Assembly: GCA_017471175.1 (NCBI GenBank)
Contig: JAFUVS010000015.1
Location: forward strand, 124,001 to 188,000
Length of the DNA stretch: 64,000 nt
Direction of reading: 5' to 3'
Source of the DNA: Paludibacteraceae bacterium
GTDB taxonomy: Bacteria > Bacteroidota > Bacteroidia > Bacteroidales > Paludibacteraceae
Under the pieces are notes generated by a model. The model made no database searches. It saw nothing but the letters and a program-made list of their open reading frames with translations, and was not told the DNA's origin. Positions 1 to 8,367 of the stretch are shown piece by piece; positions within the stretch are counted from its first letter, which is position 1, and each line of letters starts with the position of its first letter. Made by a program: the position numbers and the translations under genes.

Positions 1-59
1 ACCCTATTTTTTTCTTCAATTTGCAAAATGAGAAAAGCATATCTATTCAGATTTTGTCG

Positions 60-67
60 TACCTTTG
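60..67 (+). promoter_or_regulatory. Bacteroidota-type -7 box upstream of the thioesterase gene
   Basis: TACCTTTG matches the Bacteroidota -7 consensus TAnnTTTG and lies 45 bp before the ATG at 113. No clean TTG is seen about 20 bp upstream, so the -33 element is weak. Confidence 0.6.
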
Positions 68-112
68 CGGCGATTTTTTGTATCACATATTATTGAAATC
101 AAACAAGACGCT

Positions 113-907
113 ATGGACAACTATACGCATCGCTATTCACTCACGGCAGCGGATATGGACACCCGCTATCGTATGACTTCTAACGCAGTACTGCTCTACT
201 ACCAAGACTGTTGGGCTCGCTATATGGCTTGTCTTAACCTTGCCGCCTTCGATGTCGTCAAAGAGCAACGATTATGGGTTATAACGGAGTTTAATGCATG
301 GTTCACTCAACAGACAGCCCTATGGTCGGACGACATTGAGGTGATTGTATGGAACAGCGAGATTAGCAATTTGCGCTTGTATGCAGACTTTCGTATCCGT
401 CGGCAAGACGGCATTGAAGTGGCACACGGTTACGGCTGCTGGACGCTATTGGACACCGAAGCACACCGTCCCGCTCCTATCACGCCGTTTCTGTCCAGGA
501 TTCCTATCCTACCGGAATTAACCTGCGACTCACACAAAAAACGCCGTTTTGCAACAGAAGGCTCACTGCTACAGCAATTTGAGCATACCGTTACGTCAAT
601 CGATCTCGACTTCAACGAACATACCAATAACCGTACCTACCTCCACATTGCTATGCAGTCTGCCAACGAGACTTTTATGGACACGTATGCGCTCAGCAGT
701 CTGACGATTCGCTGGCAAAAAGAATCATTCTTCGGCGACACGCTGCAATGCCGGTTGCTTCAACTTCCGAGCGAATCAGCAGAACAGCCTATTCGCTACC
801 TGCATACCATCACCTGCAATAACGACAAAACGGCAGCACAGATATACTCCGAATGGCAGCCCCGCACCGAGCATATTGACATCTCGACCTACGCGAAAAG
901 AGAATAA
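113..907 (+). CDS. acyl-ACP thioesterase (PF01643-like)
   Basis: A 264-aa protein with the double hot-dog layout of FatA/FatB-type acyl-ACP thioesterases. It opens with a MDNYTHRYSLTAADMD-type segment, has WVITEFNAWFT in the first half, and has a second hot-dog with NEHTNNRTYLHIAMQS where the catalytic Asn/His lie. The family hydrolyses acyl-ACP to release free fatty acids in the cytoplasm. The frame is open upstream to a TTG at 65, but that codon overlaps the -7 box (60-67), so the ATG at 113 is the likely start. It is monocistronic and ends at a bidirectional terminator facing the next, convergent gene. Chain-length preference cannot be read from the sequence. Confidence 0.85.
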   Translation: MDNYTHRYSLTAADMDTRYRMTSNAVLLYYQDCWARYMACLNLAAFDVVKEQRLWVITEFNAWFTQQTALWSDDIEVIVWNSEISNLRLYADFRIRRQDGIEVAHGYGCWTLLDTEAHRPAPITPFLSRIPILPELTCDSHKKRRFATEGSLLQQFEHTVTSIDLDFNEHTNNRTYLHIAMQSANETFMDTYALSSLTIRWQKESFFGDTLQCRLLQLPSESAEQPIRYLHTITCNNDKTAAQIYSEWQPRTEHIDISTYAKRE

Positions 908-913
908 TCCAAC

Positions 914-950
914 GAAAAAAAGACCGACTCGTATGAGTTCGGTCTTTTTC
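914..950. terminator. bidirectional intrinsic terminator
   Basis: Inverted repeat AAAAAGACCGACTC / GAGTTCGGTCTTTTT (one bulge, short loop). It carries an A-run on one side and a T-run on the other, and lies between the convergent thioesterase gene and the gene ending at 970. Confidence 0.85.
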
Positions 951-969
951 TTTACTATATCAAGGCTGA

Positions 970-2964
970 TTAGTGCCAAAATCCGCCGCCACCCGGATTA
1001 TTGCCACCACCGGGGAAATTTCCGCCGCCTGTATTGCCTCCCGAATAAGAAGACAGGCTGACGTTACTGCCTCCCGATACGGTAGCGGGATAATAAGCCA
1101 CACCGCCGAATATACTTGTTCCACTTGCCGTTATGCCGCTCTTCAGGGTCGGGGTGGACGCACCCGAAACGACCATACCCGTACCGCCGCTTGACGGAGT
1201 CTTGAACGCAAAGACGTTGTTTCCAACCGTCAAGGCATACCACGTATTCTGACTCCACGAAGCACTATAACACGTCTGCGTCAGGCTTGCGCCTTTTTCC
1301 AGTCCTCCGATAGCCACAAGCGTACCGCCCGATACATACAACTGCTTCTGATCCTCCGAATTGGCATCAATAGCCACTTCCGCACCGGAAGCGCCAATAG
1401 CATAAACCAAACCGCCCTGAATGTAGCAGTTGCCATTGGCATCAATAGCATCGTTGTTCGTTGCGCGCGCATAGACATAGCCGTTGCTGATTGTCAGGTC
1501 TGAAGCCGCATTGATAGCATCATCGTATGCATTCACGGCTATTTCACCACCCGAAATGACCAACGTACTCTTACTCTCAATGCCTTCGCCGTTCGTACCC
1601 GAAGTGGAAACAGTGATAGTACTGCCGCTGATAACGATACCGCCGTAGTAATTATACGTAGTTTTGTTGTTTTGTTTGCCTGCTTCCACTTTGGTGCCTG
1701 CCTTGATACCTTTGGGCGATGAGTAGTAGTCGCTGTCAACGTTGTCGGTATTGCCGGTATAGTTGGTATATTCTTTCGTTCCGTTGTTGTAGTACAAGCC
1801 GCCTGTGGTGGTAACGTCAATAACGGCACTACCGCTAATAGTGAGCAACGTGTCGCATTTCAGTCCTTTGCCTCCCGATCCGGTGCTTTTAAGGGTGATT
1901 GTACCGGCTGAGATGGTGATGTTCGCATCGCTTGAGATGCCGCAAGCCGATTTCGTTTCGAGGTCATCGGAATCCCATTCTCCGCTACCGGTAGTGGTAA
2001 CGCCGATGGTGCCGCCGCTAATGGATATATTGCCTTCCGCCTTGATGCCCTTGGCAGCGGTAGCCGTAACATTGACGTTAATCGTTCCGCCTTGCAGATA
2101 CATATTGCCGCTATCTTCGTCTTCGTGGTCGGCAGTCTCGCCCGTGGAGCCGGTGTCGGTATCTTCGATGTCGCACTGTATGCCGTCATCGCTTACGCCG
2201 CTGATGTTGAGCGTGCCGCTTGCCATAAGGAAGTACTGCTCGCAGTTCAGTCCATCACCCGCCGCCGATAGCACATTGATGGTAGCATTCTTGATGGTAA
2301 CATACTCGCCTGCCTTAATGGCGTGCTTCGTATTGCCATAAACGTTGAGCGTGCCGCTTTGCGCGAACTCGATATGCCCCTTTACGTACAGGCAACCTTT
2401 CTGCGAACCCGAAGCGGCATCGGTCAGCGTATTGGTCGTACCGTTCAAGGGTTTGACTTTAATACGTTTGCCGTTTTGGATATGCACGGCAGCACCGGAA
2501 TAGACAGCCGAAGAATTGGTGAGGTTCAGTCCGTTCAATTCCACGGTAGCTTTATAGGAACCTTCCATATAGAAGCCGCCATCGGACGATGAGCCGGAGA
2601 GGGTATAAGTGATTTCTTGTGCAAGATCACTGCTCTGAACGATGGACACATGGGCACCGCTTTGCGTAATGGTCAGATATTGCGCCACGCTCCCTGCTAT
2701 GGTAATAGAGGCGGACGAACCGCTATAAACCACGCTGACGGCATCGTCCGTAACTGCCGTTTCGTCCACATACATAGACGATACTTTGTTCAGCGTGAAT
2801 GTCTTGCCCATAACGGTAAGGGAGGAGCCGTCGCTATATGTCATTACACCGGCTTGGGATGCGGGGAAAAGATAGGTAACGTTGCCTACTTTGACATTCA
2901 GCGTCTGCGCTGAAAGGGAACACGCAACGATGGTTGCGGTCAGAAGAATAGAGAATCGTTTCAT
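970..2964 (-). CDS. secreted carbohydrate-binding Cthe_2159-type beta-helix protein
   Basis: A 664-aa protein with a Sec signal peptide (about residues 1-19, ending SLSAQ). The body is a long series of short beta-strand repeats of the type G-T-I-x-V/I-x-S-x-G-x-D-G/A-I (ISGGTIGVTT, ISAGTITLKS, VISGGEIAVNAYDDAINA, LTISNGYVYARATNNDAIDA). These match Cthe_2159 (PF14262), a polygalacturonate- or cellulose-binding parallel beta-helix family. The C terminus is a Gly/Pro-rich tail (FPGGGNNPGGGGF) ending in His, unlike the LYIxRxG tails of other secreted proteins here. Its ATG overlaps the upstream gene's stop by 4 bp, so the two are translationally coupled. Likely exported or surface-exposed; the ligand is inferred from the family. 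Confidence 0.8.
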   Translation of the reverse strand: MKRFSILLTATIVACSLSAQTLNVKVGNVTYLFPASQAGVMTYSDGSSLTVMGKTFTLNKVSSMYVDETAVTDDAVSVVYSGSSASITIAGSVAQYLTITQSGAHVSIVQSSDLAQEITYTLSGSSSDGGFYMEGSYKATVELNGLNLTNSSAVYSGAAVHIQNGKRIKVKPLNGTTNTLTDAASGSQKGCLYVKGHIEFAQSGTLNVYGNTKHAIKAGEYVTIKNATINVLSAAGDGLNCEQYFLMASGTLNISGVSDDGIQCDIEDTDTGSTGETADHEDEDSGNMYLQGGTINVNVTATAAKGIKAEGNISISGGTIGVTTTGSGEWDSDDLETKSACGISSDANITISAGTITLKSTGSGGKGLKCDTLLTISGSAVIDVTTTGGLYYNNGTKEYTNYTGNTDNVDSDYYSSPKGIKAGTKVEAGKQNNKTTYNYYGGIVISGSTITVSTSGTNGEGIESKSTLVISGGEIAVNAYDDAINAASDLTISNGYVYARATNNDAIDANGNCYIQGGLVYAIGASGAEVAIDANSEDQKQLYVSGGTLVAIGGLEKGASLTQTCYSASWSQNTWYALTVGNNVFAFKTPSSGGTGMVVSGASTPTLKSGITASGTSIFGGVAYYPATVSGGSNVSLSSYSGGNTGGGNFPGGGNNPGGGGFWH

Positions 2965-3362
2965 TGTACCACAATCGTTTGTGCGTTTTTACCATCTGAA
3001 ATCACATAACTGCCCACATCTAACCCTTCCACGGCTTGCTGCAGGTTGTCAAACGTACCGAGTGAAACACCGGTAAGCGAGTACACGCTGACGGGGAGGT
3101 CGGCATTGAGTACATCCTCCAAACCATCCGTGCTACCATCCATCGAGAACTGCATAGAAGCAAGGTCGGTAAGGGTAAACGTGGTAGTACCTTCTGCATT
3201 AGAGACTTGGAGCGTAGAGCCGGAAACGTTGAACGTCAGGTTCTCTACGCTCAATACGACATTCGTTCCGCTTGTGTTGGTAAACACAAGATAAGGATAG
3301 TCGGCTGCATCAAGCAGCAACGCACCTCCTAACGCCATAAGAAACGTAAAAATTTTTTTCAT
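2961..3362 (-). CDS. small secreted protein of unknown function, coupled to the Cthe_2159-type gene
   Basis: 133 aa with a signal peptide (MKKIFTFLMALGGALLLDA). The next ~40 residues look like a small beta-domain (YLVFTNTSGTNVVLSVENLTF...). The C terminus has VSVYSLTGVSLG followed by LDVGSYVISDG, which resembles the VYxLxGxxV...GxYI pattern of type IX secretion C-terminal domains in a shortened form. It overlaps the next gene by ATGA, so both products are probably made together. I do not recognise a named family. A -7-like box lies about 75 bp upstream at 3435-3442. Confidence 0.7.
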   Translation of the reverse strand: MKKIFTFLMALGGALLLDAADYPYLVFTNTSGTNVVLSVENLTFNVSGSTLQVSNAEGTTTFTLTDLASMQFSMDGSTDGLEDVLNADLPVSVYSLTGVSLGTFDNLQQAVEGLDVGSYVISDGKNAQTIVVQ

Positions 3363-3434
3363 TGTGTATTGATTTAATGGTTATTTCCTATTCGCACGTA
3401 CCTAATTTATATACGACACGCCCAAAAAAGCGGA

Positions 3435-3442
3435 CAAAAGTA
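3435..3442 (-). promoter_or_regulatory. probable -7 box for the 3362-970 gene pair
   Basis: The minus strand reads TACTTTTG, matching TAnnTTTG. A -33 TTG at 19-21 bp is not evident, so confidence is moderate. Confidence 0.45.
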
Positions 3443-3521
3443 AGGGTAAATGGTAATAAGAGACTTACCCCTACTACGATAATTATTGACATTTTTTCGC
3501 TAATTTACTCATTTTTAGTTA

Positions 3522-3552
3522 TTGCAAGATTCGATTATCTGCCCTACTTTTG
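3522..3552 (+). promoter_or_regulatory. promoter of the AraC-family gene
   Basis: TTG at 3522-3524, 20-bp spacer, TACTTTTG at 3545-3552: a full match to the Bacteroidota -33/-7 pattern. The ATG follows at 3585. Confidence 0.75.
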
Positions 3553-3584
3553 CGGCGTTTTTAATCTTAATTACAGTTATTTGT

Positions 3585-4442
3585 ATGCCCCAAACCGAGC
3601 AACAAGAGATTTTTATCAGAGATATCAATAAGTCTGATATTGTGGTCTTACACAACGTACATCGCTTTCCTGCTCCTGAAAATGTAGAGTTTTCCTCACC
3701 TCACCTTGTTATCAGTATTAACCACTGCGGTACAGCCCGCGCTGTGTACGATATGAAGGAAGTTACCTTCAGCGCAAATGACATAGCCGTTGTAATGCCC
3801 AATCACCTTCTCTGTCCGCTATACTGCAGCGATGACTATGACGTTACATTGCTCGTGGTTTCCCAAAAATTCTTCGGGGAGATAAAACACCGCACGCTCT
3901 CACACGACTTGAGCAAGTTCCACCTTGCGCCGGCATCTGTTCTTACCGATGAACAGATGCGTCTGATGATACAGGTGATAAACGTCCTTGACACCATCAG
4001 CAAGATGCCGGAAACTATGTTGCCCCATAGACGCGAAATGCTGATTTACCAACTTAATGTGGCTATCGAGATTCTTAATTCATACCGTCGCGAACAAGAC
4101 AAAGCCGTTCCGCCATCGCGCAACAGGGCTTTATTCAACGAGTTTTGCGACCTGTTGGCGACACACTATCGGCAGGCGCATGATGTAGCCTTCTACGCCG
4201 ACCTGCTGCACCTGACCCCTAAATACTTTTCGAAACTGATTCATCAAACCATCGGCGTAACGGCAAGCCAATGGATAGAGGAATACATTGCCACACAAGC
4301 CAAAAACATCCTCGCCACCCGCAAAGAGATGTCCGTGCAGCAAGTTGCCTATTTTCTCGGTTTTAACGAATTGTCGGCATTCTGCCGATTCTTCAAACGC
4401 ACCACGGGCTATACGCCCAAAGGGTACAAAACATCGCTATAG
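3585..4442 (+). CDS. AraC-family transcriptional regulator
   Basis: A 285-aa regulator. An N-terminal ~150-residue cupin-like sensing region precedes a C-terminal pair of helix-turn-helix motifs typical of AraC/XylS (VAFYADLLHLTPKYFSKLIH and SVQQVAYFLGFNELSAFCRF, ending GYTPKGYK). The frame is open upstream to a TTG at 3522, but that codon is the -33 element of the promoter, so ATG 3585 is chosen. It is divergent from the secreted pair at 970-3362 and separated by about 220 bp carrying both promoters, so control of that pair or of itself is plausible but unproven. Confidence 0.85.
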   Translation: MPQTEQQEIFIRDINKSDIVVLHNVHRFPAPENVEFSSPHLVISINHCGTARAVYDMKEVTFSANDIAVVMPNHLLCPLYCSDDYDVTLLVVSQKFFGEIKHRTLSHDLSKFHLAPASVLTDEQMRLMIQVINVLDTISKMPETMLPHRREMLIYQLNVAIEILNSYRREQDKAVPPSRNRALFNEFCDLLATHYRQAHDVAFYADLLHLTPKYFSKLIHQTIGVTASQWIEEYIATQAKNILATRKEMSVQQVAYFLGFNELSAFCRFFKRTTGYTPKGYKTSL

Positions 4443-4495
4443 CAACCGGTTATGCCATAGTCATTGACGTACAATCATTTTCTGCAAGAAATAGA

Positions 4496-6583
4496 CTAAG
4501 AGATATCGCCCCAGTTGGTGGCAGTAATACGCAGAAGATCCAGTTGCCGCTTATAGATTCGATTGCACTCTTTTTCGAGCATAGGATCGTCATCAAGCAG
4601 CGTTTGAGCCGCCTCGCGCGCCATTTCCAACACTTGACCATCGGTAGCCAGAGATGCTATCTTGAGGTCGAAGGGCAAGCCGGACTGCTGCGTTCCTTCG
4701 AGGTCGCCCGGACCGCGCAGTTGAAGGTCGGCTTCGGCTATACGGAAACCATCGTTGGTAGCCACCATAATATCCATCCGCTGACGGGTGTCTTTGGTCA
4801 GTTCGGCACGCGTCAAGAGAACACAATAACTCTGCTCCGCTCCGCGCCCTACCCTACCGCGCAACTGGTGCAACTGACTGAGTCCGAACCGCTCGGCGTT
4901 CATAATGACCATCACGCTGGCGTTAGGGACGTTCACACCCACCTCAATGACGGTGGTAGCCACAAGAATCTGCGTCTCTCCCCGCTGAAAACGCTGCATC
5001 TGGAAGTCCTTATCGGCGGCTTTCATCTGCCCGTGAATCATCGAAACTTGGTATTTCGGGAAGGCTTGACAGATCTCCTCAAAGCCGTTTTGCAAGTCCT
5101 GCAAGTCTAATTTCTCGTTTTCCTTGATGAGCGGGAATACGACATATACCTGATGACCCTTGATAATCTGCTGCTCCATAAAGCGGTAGATATCGCCCTT
5201 GCGATAGAGCGTGTAATGGAGTGTCTGTACGGGTTTTCGTCCGGGCGGGAGTTGGTCAATGACGCTGACTTTAAGGTCGCCATAGACGGTCATAGCAAGC
5301 GTTCGGGGAATAGGCGTAGCGGTCATGACGAGGATATGCGGAGCGTGTTCGTTCTTGTACCAGAGACGCGAGCGTTGCGCCACGCCGAAACGGTGCTGCT
5401 CGTCTATGACACACAGACCAAGGTTGGCAAACTGCACCTCATCTTCCAACAAGGCGTGCGTGCCAATAAGAATATGAATCTGTCCGGCGCGCAAGGCGGC
5501 GTGCAGTTTTTCGCGCTGTTTGCGCGTAGTCGAGCCGGTCAGGAGGGCTACTTGTACTTCGGTATCTTTGAGAAACTCGGAGATGGTCTGCATGTGCTGC
5601 TGCGCCAAGATCTCCGTAGGAGCCATAATACAAGTCTGATAGCCATTATCGGCTGCAAGAAGCGCGACAAGGAGTGCCACTAATGTTTTGCCGGAACCGA
5701 CATCGCCTTGCAGCAGGCGGTTCATCTGGCTGCCGGAACGCAGGTCTGCCTGGATCTCTTTGACTACCCGTTTCTGCGCATCGGTGAGTTCGAAAGGCAG
5801 ACAATCGCGGTAAAAATGATGGAAGAAATGGCCCACAATGGGCATCTTATAGCCGATGTTCTGCTCGTGCTTCTTCATTTGGCGAAGCAGTTGCAGCTGG
5901 ATATAGAAGAGTTCCTCAAATTTCAGTCGCGCCCTTGCCTGCTGCATTGTGGGCGTGTCTTTCGGGAAATGAACCGAATAGACGGCTTGCGAGCGCGTCA
6001 TCAAGTGGTAGGCATTGACCAGATCCATACCGAGCGTCTCGGGCAAGCCCTGCAGCAGTTCATCCTTGAGGTTGAGGATGATAGTGCGCATAGCCCGCGA
6101 GTTAAGCCCTGCGTTCTTCATCCGCTCGGTGGTGTTGTAGTAGGGTTCAAGCCCGCCGGTCATTTCGGGTTTGACCTTGCTCCACGGCGTAAGTTCGGGG
6201 TGAACGAAATTGTACTGATGATTGAAAGCGGACGGCTTGCCGAAGAGCAGATAGGGCGTATTGAGTTCCAGTTTAAGATACTGAATCTGACGGAACCAGA
6301 CCAACTCGATAGTACGTTGTCCGTCCGAGAAAGTAGCCACCATCCGCTGCGCTTTGCCTATGCCGACGGTATGAAACTCGGTGATAACCCCTTTGATTTG
6401 CACGAAAGTGTCTTCGTTGTCAATCTCGTGGATATAGACAAACCGGCTGCGGTCGATATACTTATAGGGATACTGCTGCAGCATATCGAGCGCAGTATGT
6501 ACCCCTAACTCTTTACGAAGAATGTCGGCACGCTTGGTACCGACACCCTTGCAATACGTGATATCTTGTGTAGATAAATCCAA
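4496..6583 (-). CDS. recG: ATP-dependent DNA helicase RecG
   Basis: 695 aa, the normal RecG length. An N-terminal wedge/OB region precedes helicase domain 1 with Walker A GDVGSGKT and DEQH box (VIDEQHRFG), then domain 2 with [14 protein letters not shown] and QLRGRVGRG, and a C-terminal TRG-like segment ([18 protein letters not shown]). It remodels stalled replication forks and Holliday junctions in the cytoplasm. It lies 2 bp after the tonB stop and is probably cotranscribed with tonB from the tRNA-Pro promoter. No T-rich hairpin was seen between its stop and the convergent AraC gene. Confidence 0.97.
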   Translation of the reverse strand: MDLSTQDITYCKGVGTKRADILRKELGVHTALDMLQQYPYKYIDRSRFVYIHEIDNEDTFVQIKGVITEFHTVGIGKAQRMVATFSDGQRTIELVWFRQIQYLKLELNTPYLLFGKPSAFNHQYNFVHPELTPWSKVKPEMTGGLEPYYNTTERMKNAGLNSRAMRTIILNLKDELLQGLPETLGMDLVNAYHLMTRSQAVYSVHFPKDTPTMQQARARLKFEELFYIQLQLLRQMKKHEQNIGYKMPIVGHFFHHFYRDCLPFELTDAQKRVVKEIQADLRSGSQMNRLLQGDVGSGKTLVALLVALLAADNGYQTCIMAPTEILAQQHMQTISEFLKDTEVQVALLTGSTTRKQREKLHAALRAGQIHILIGTHALLEDEVQFANLGLCVIDEQHRFGVAQRSRLWYKNEHAPHILVMTATPIPRTLAMTVYGDLKVSVIDQLPPGRKPVQTLHYTLYRKGDIYRFMEQQIIKGHQVYVVFPLIKENEKLDLQDLQNGFEEICQAFPKYQVSMIHGQMKAADKDFQMQRFQRGETQILVATTVIEVGVNVPNASVMVIMNAERFGLSQLHQLRGRVGRGAEQSYCVLLTRAELTKDTRQRMDIMVATNDGFRIAEADLQLRGPGDLEGTQQSGLPFDLKIASLATDGQVLEMAREAAQTLLDDDPMLEKECNRIYKRQLDLLRITATNWGDIS

Positions 6584-6585
6584 AT

Positions 6586-7266
6586 TTATTGAAGACGGAA
6601 ATTAACAGGAACCGTATATTTGACGCGAACGGGTTTACCGCGCTGCTTACCGGGTTTCCACTTCGGCATGGACTTAATGACGCGGATAGCTTCTTTGTCA
6701 AGCGACGGGTCGCCGCCGGAACGTACTACCTCCACGTCCACGATATTACCGTCCTTATTAACCACGAACTGGCAGATAACGCGCCCTTGAATACCGTTCT
6801 CTTGGGCGATGATAGGATACTTGACGTTATCGCTAAGATACTTGAAGAGTGCTTGCTGGCCGCCCGGAAACTCAGGCATATCTTCTACGACTACGAAGAC
6901 AACCTCTTCCTCTTCTTCCTCTTCGACCACTTCCACGGGGGCTTGAATAACGACCTCAACATCCTTTTGGTCTTCGGTGTTGATTTCGATTTCCTGTGTT
7001 TCCACATCGTCTTCCACGACGTTGAGGACTTCCACTTCTTGTACTACAGGTGGTGGGGGAGGGGGAGGTGTTTCTTGCGTGGTTTGCTGAATCTCGATTT
7101 CCTCTTCAAACTGGAAATCCTGATCCGCTACTTCGTACTTGGTAACGTCTCTTTCGGTCCACTCGAACGCGACGTAGCAAAGGCTCAAGACGAATACCAA
7201 ACCTACCAAGACGTAGGTAACTTTTTGGCCTTCAAGACTGGCACCCGGAGATTTCTTAAGTTGCAT
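6586..7266 (-). CDS. tonB: TonB energy-transducing protein
   Basis: 226 aa. A cytoplasmic N terminus (MQLKKSPGAS) is followed by one membrane anchor (VTYVLVGLVFVLSLCYVAF, about residues 18-38), a Pro run (PPPPPPP) and a strongly acidic linker (VVEEEEEEEVV) replacing the Lys-Pro linker of proteobacterial TonB. The C-terminal TonB domain has MPEFPGGQQALFKYLSDNV, IQGRVICQFVVNKDGNI and VPVNFRL. It couples the proton motive force to TonB-dependent outer-membrane receptors. The frame is open upstream through the tRNA-Pro gene, so the ATG at 7266, just after the tRNA, is the sensible start. Confidence 0.92.
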   Translation of the reverse strand: MQLKKSPGASLEGQKVTYVLVGLVFVLSLCYVAFEWTERDVTKYEVADQDFQFEEEIEIQQTTQETPPPPPPPVVQEVEVLNVVEDDVETQEIEINTEDQKDVEVVIQAPVEVVEEEEEEEVVFVVVEDMPEFPGGQQALFKYLSDNVKYPIIAQENGIQGRVICQFVVNKDGNIVDVEVVRSGGDPSLDKEAIRVIKSMPKWKPGKQRGKPVRVKYTVPVNFRLQ

Positions 7267-7289
7267 GCTATTAAATTTTATCGTAAGGG

Positions 7290-7363
7290 TCGGGAAGACA
7301 GGATTCGAACCTGCGACCCCCTGCTCCCAAAGCAGGTATTCCACCGGACTGAACTACTTCCCG
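7290..7363 (-). tRNA. tRNA-Pro (anticodon UGG)
   Basis: A 74-nt cloverleaf on the minus strand. Acceptor CGGGAAG pairs with CTTCCCG, discriminator is A, the anticodon arm is CCTGC-TTTGGGA-GCAGG giving UGG, and the T arm contains GGTTCGAATCC. No CCA is encoded. It lies 23 bp upstream of tonB and is probably processed from the tRNA-tonB-recG transcript. Confidence 0.95.
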
Positions 7364-7435
7364 TGAACGGTAACGCTTCTATAACCGTCCGTTTTTCACT
7401 CGCTGTATTGACAGCGTTTTTACCGTATAGGCGTG

Positions 7436-7465
7436 CAAAGGTACTGCTTTTTGAACAAATACCAA
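7436..7465 (-). promoter_or_regulatory. promoter of tRNA-Pro (and probably tonB-recG)
   Basis: On the minus strand, TTG at 7465-7463, a 19-bp spacer and TACCTTTG at 7443-7436. The flank TACCTTTGCACGC also occurs at the gyrA promoter. Confidence 0.75.
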
Positions 7466-7530
7466 CAATAGCTACACATTTTTTTCATTTTTTGCGGTAT
7501 TTACATACAATTTTGCTCTGTATGGAGCGT

Positions 7531-7662
7531 TTACATCAGTGCTATATTTCTATCATATCTTATTCCTTTATAATTTCTTGCACGCAGCCAATCCAACATT
7601 GTACCGCGTATGGATGATACGCCGACATCAACAAGATCGTCTAATATGAATTTGTATTCCAT
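7531..7662 (-). CDS. possible 43-aa ORF in a gene-poor gap (7466-7803)
   Basis: An ATG-initiated 43-codon frame (MEYKFILDDLVDVGVSSIRG...), 7 bp downstream of a 19-codon frame at 7670-7729 (MAESECVAELFKMYQQLTK). The 19-codon frame extends upstream without a stop to about 7780 but without another ATG. Both have a plausible amphipathic composition and the close spacing of a bicistronic pair or of a decayed small gene. No family is recognised and no promoter was found. The rest of the 7466-7803 gap shows nothing identifiable. Confidence 0.25.
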   Translation of the reverse strand: MEYKFILDDLVDVGVSSIRGTMLDWLRARNYKGIRYDRNIALM

Positions 7663-7803
7663 AGTCGTATTATTTTGTCAGTTGTTGATACATCTTAAAT
7701 AGTTCAGCGACGCACTCGGATTCTGCCATCTTGGGGGAAGTGAGTGCGTGGCAGTCTGCTCTATTGTCTCGCTCCTATAAGTCGCGAGTACATTGCCCAC
7801 GGC

Positions 7804-8367
7804 TTATTCGTCCACGGTAAAATAGCCGGTCGGATTGAGGATGGTATAGTGGGTCATTGTCTGGTTGCTCTCGAAGCCTATCCCTCGTATGACGGAGGAG
7901 TCGCGGGTGATGGTAATAGCCGAATCGGAATAGACCCGCTCCGCGTGCTGATCCCAAATAAGCAGTTGGGTATCGAACATCTCGCCCTTCTCATTGAGTG
8001 CGTGGACGTTGCCTTTTAGTTCCCATCGCTCCTCCTTATCCCAGTACCGTGCGTGGTCGGACTGAAGGGAGGCTTGTACGTTCAACTGCTCATCGAACTC
8101 CTCAAGGTAGATACCTTGCCGGAACTCCCAATAGGAGGGTTCGGCTTTGTCAAAGATCTGCCAATCGGGTGCGGAAATACGATAGCGCACCACGCCTGAA
8201 TCAGAAATAAGCGTGGTCACGCTATCCACGTCTAATACGGGCGTGGCTTGTCGGTCGGTGACGGCTTCGGTCTGCTTGACATCGCTCTTCTGACAGGAGG
8301 AGAAAAAGAACGGTGCTGCCCAGAGAAAGACAGCACCGATATAAAGTATCCGATTAGTGCGCTGCAC
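7804..8367 (-). CDS. lptC: LPS export lipoprotein LptC
   Basis: 187 aa. A lipoprotein signal peptide has a lipobox-like FFSS-C with Cys25. It is followed by a periplasmic OstA-like beta domain: LDVDSVTTLISDSGVVRYRISAP, then YWDKEERWELKGNVHALNEKGE, which is the typical LptC strand pattern. In the Lpt bridge LptC takes LPS from LptB2FG and passes it to LptA. The start overlaps the upstream TPR gene's 3' end by 14 bp. The neighbouring OMP and TPR genes match the usual Bacteroidales arrangement around lptC. Confidence 0.85.
   Translation of the reverse strand: MQRTNRILYIGAVFLWAAPFFFSSCQKSDVKQTEAVTDRQATPVLDVDSVTTLISDSGVVRYRISAPDWQIFDKAEPSYWEFRQGIYLEEFDEQLNVQASLQSDHARYWDKEERWELKGNVHALNEKGEMFDTQLLIWDQHAERVYSDSAITITRDSSVIRGIGFESNQTMTHYTILNPTGYFTVDE

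Noticed and set aside
7267..7344. N-terminal extension of TonB
   Set aside because: The extension is translated tRNA-Pro sequence; the ATG at 7266 precedes the expected cytoplasmic tail and anchor.
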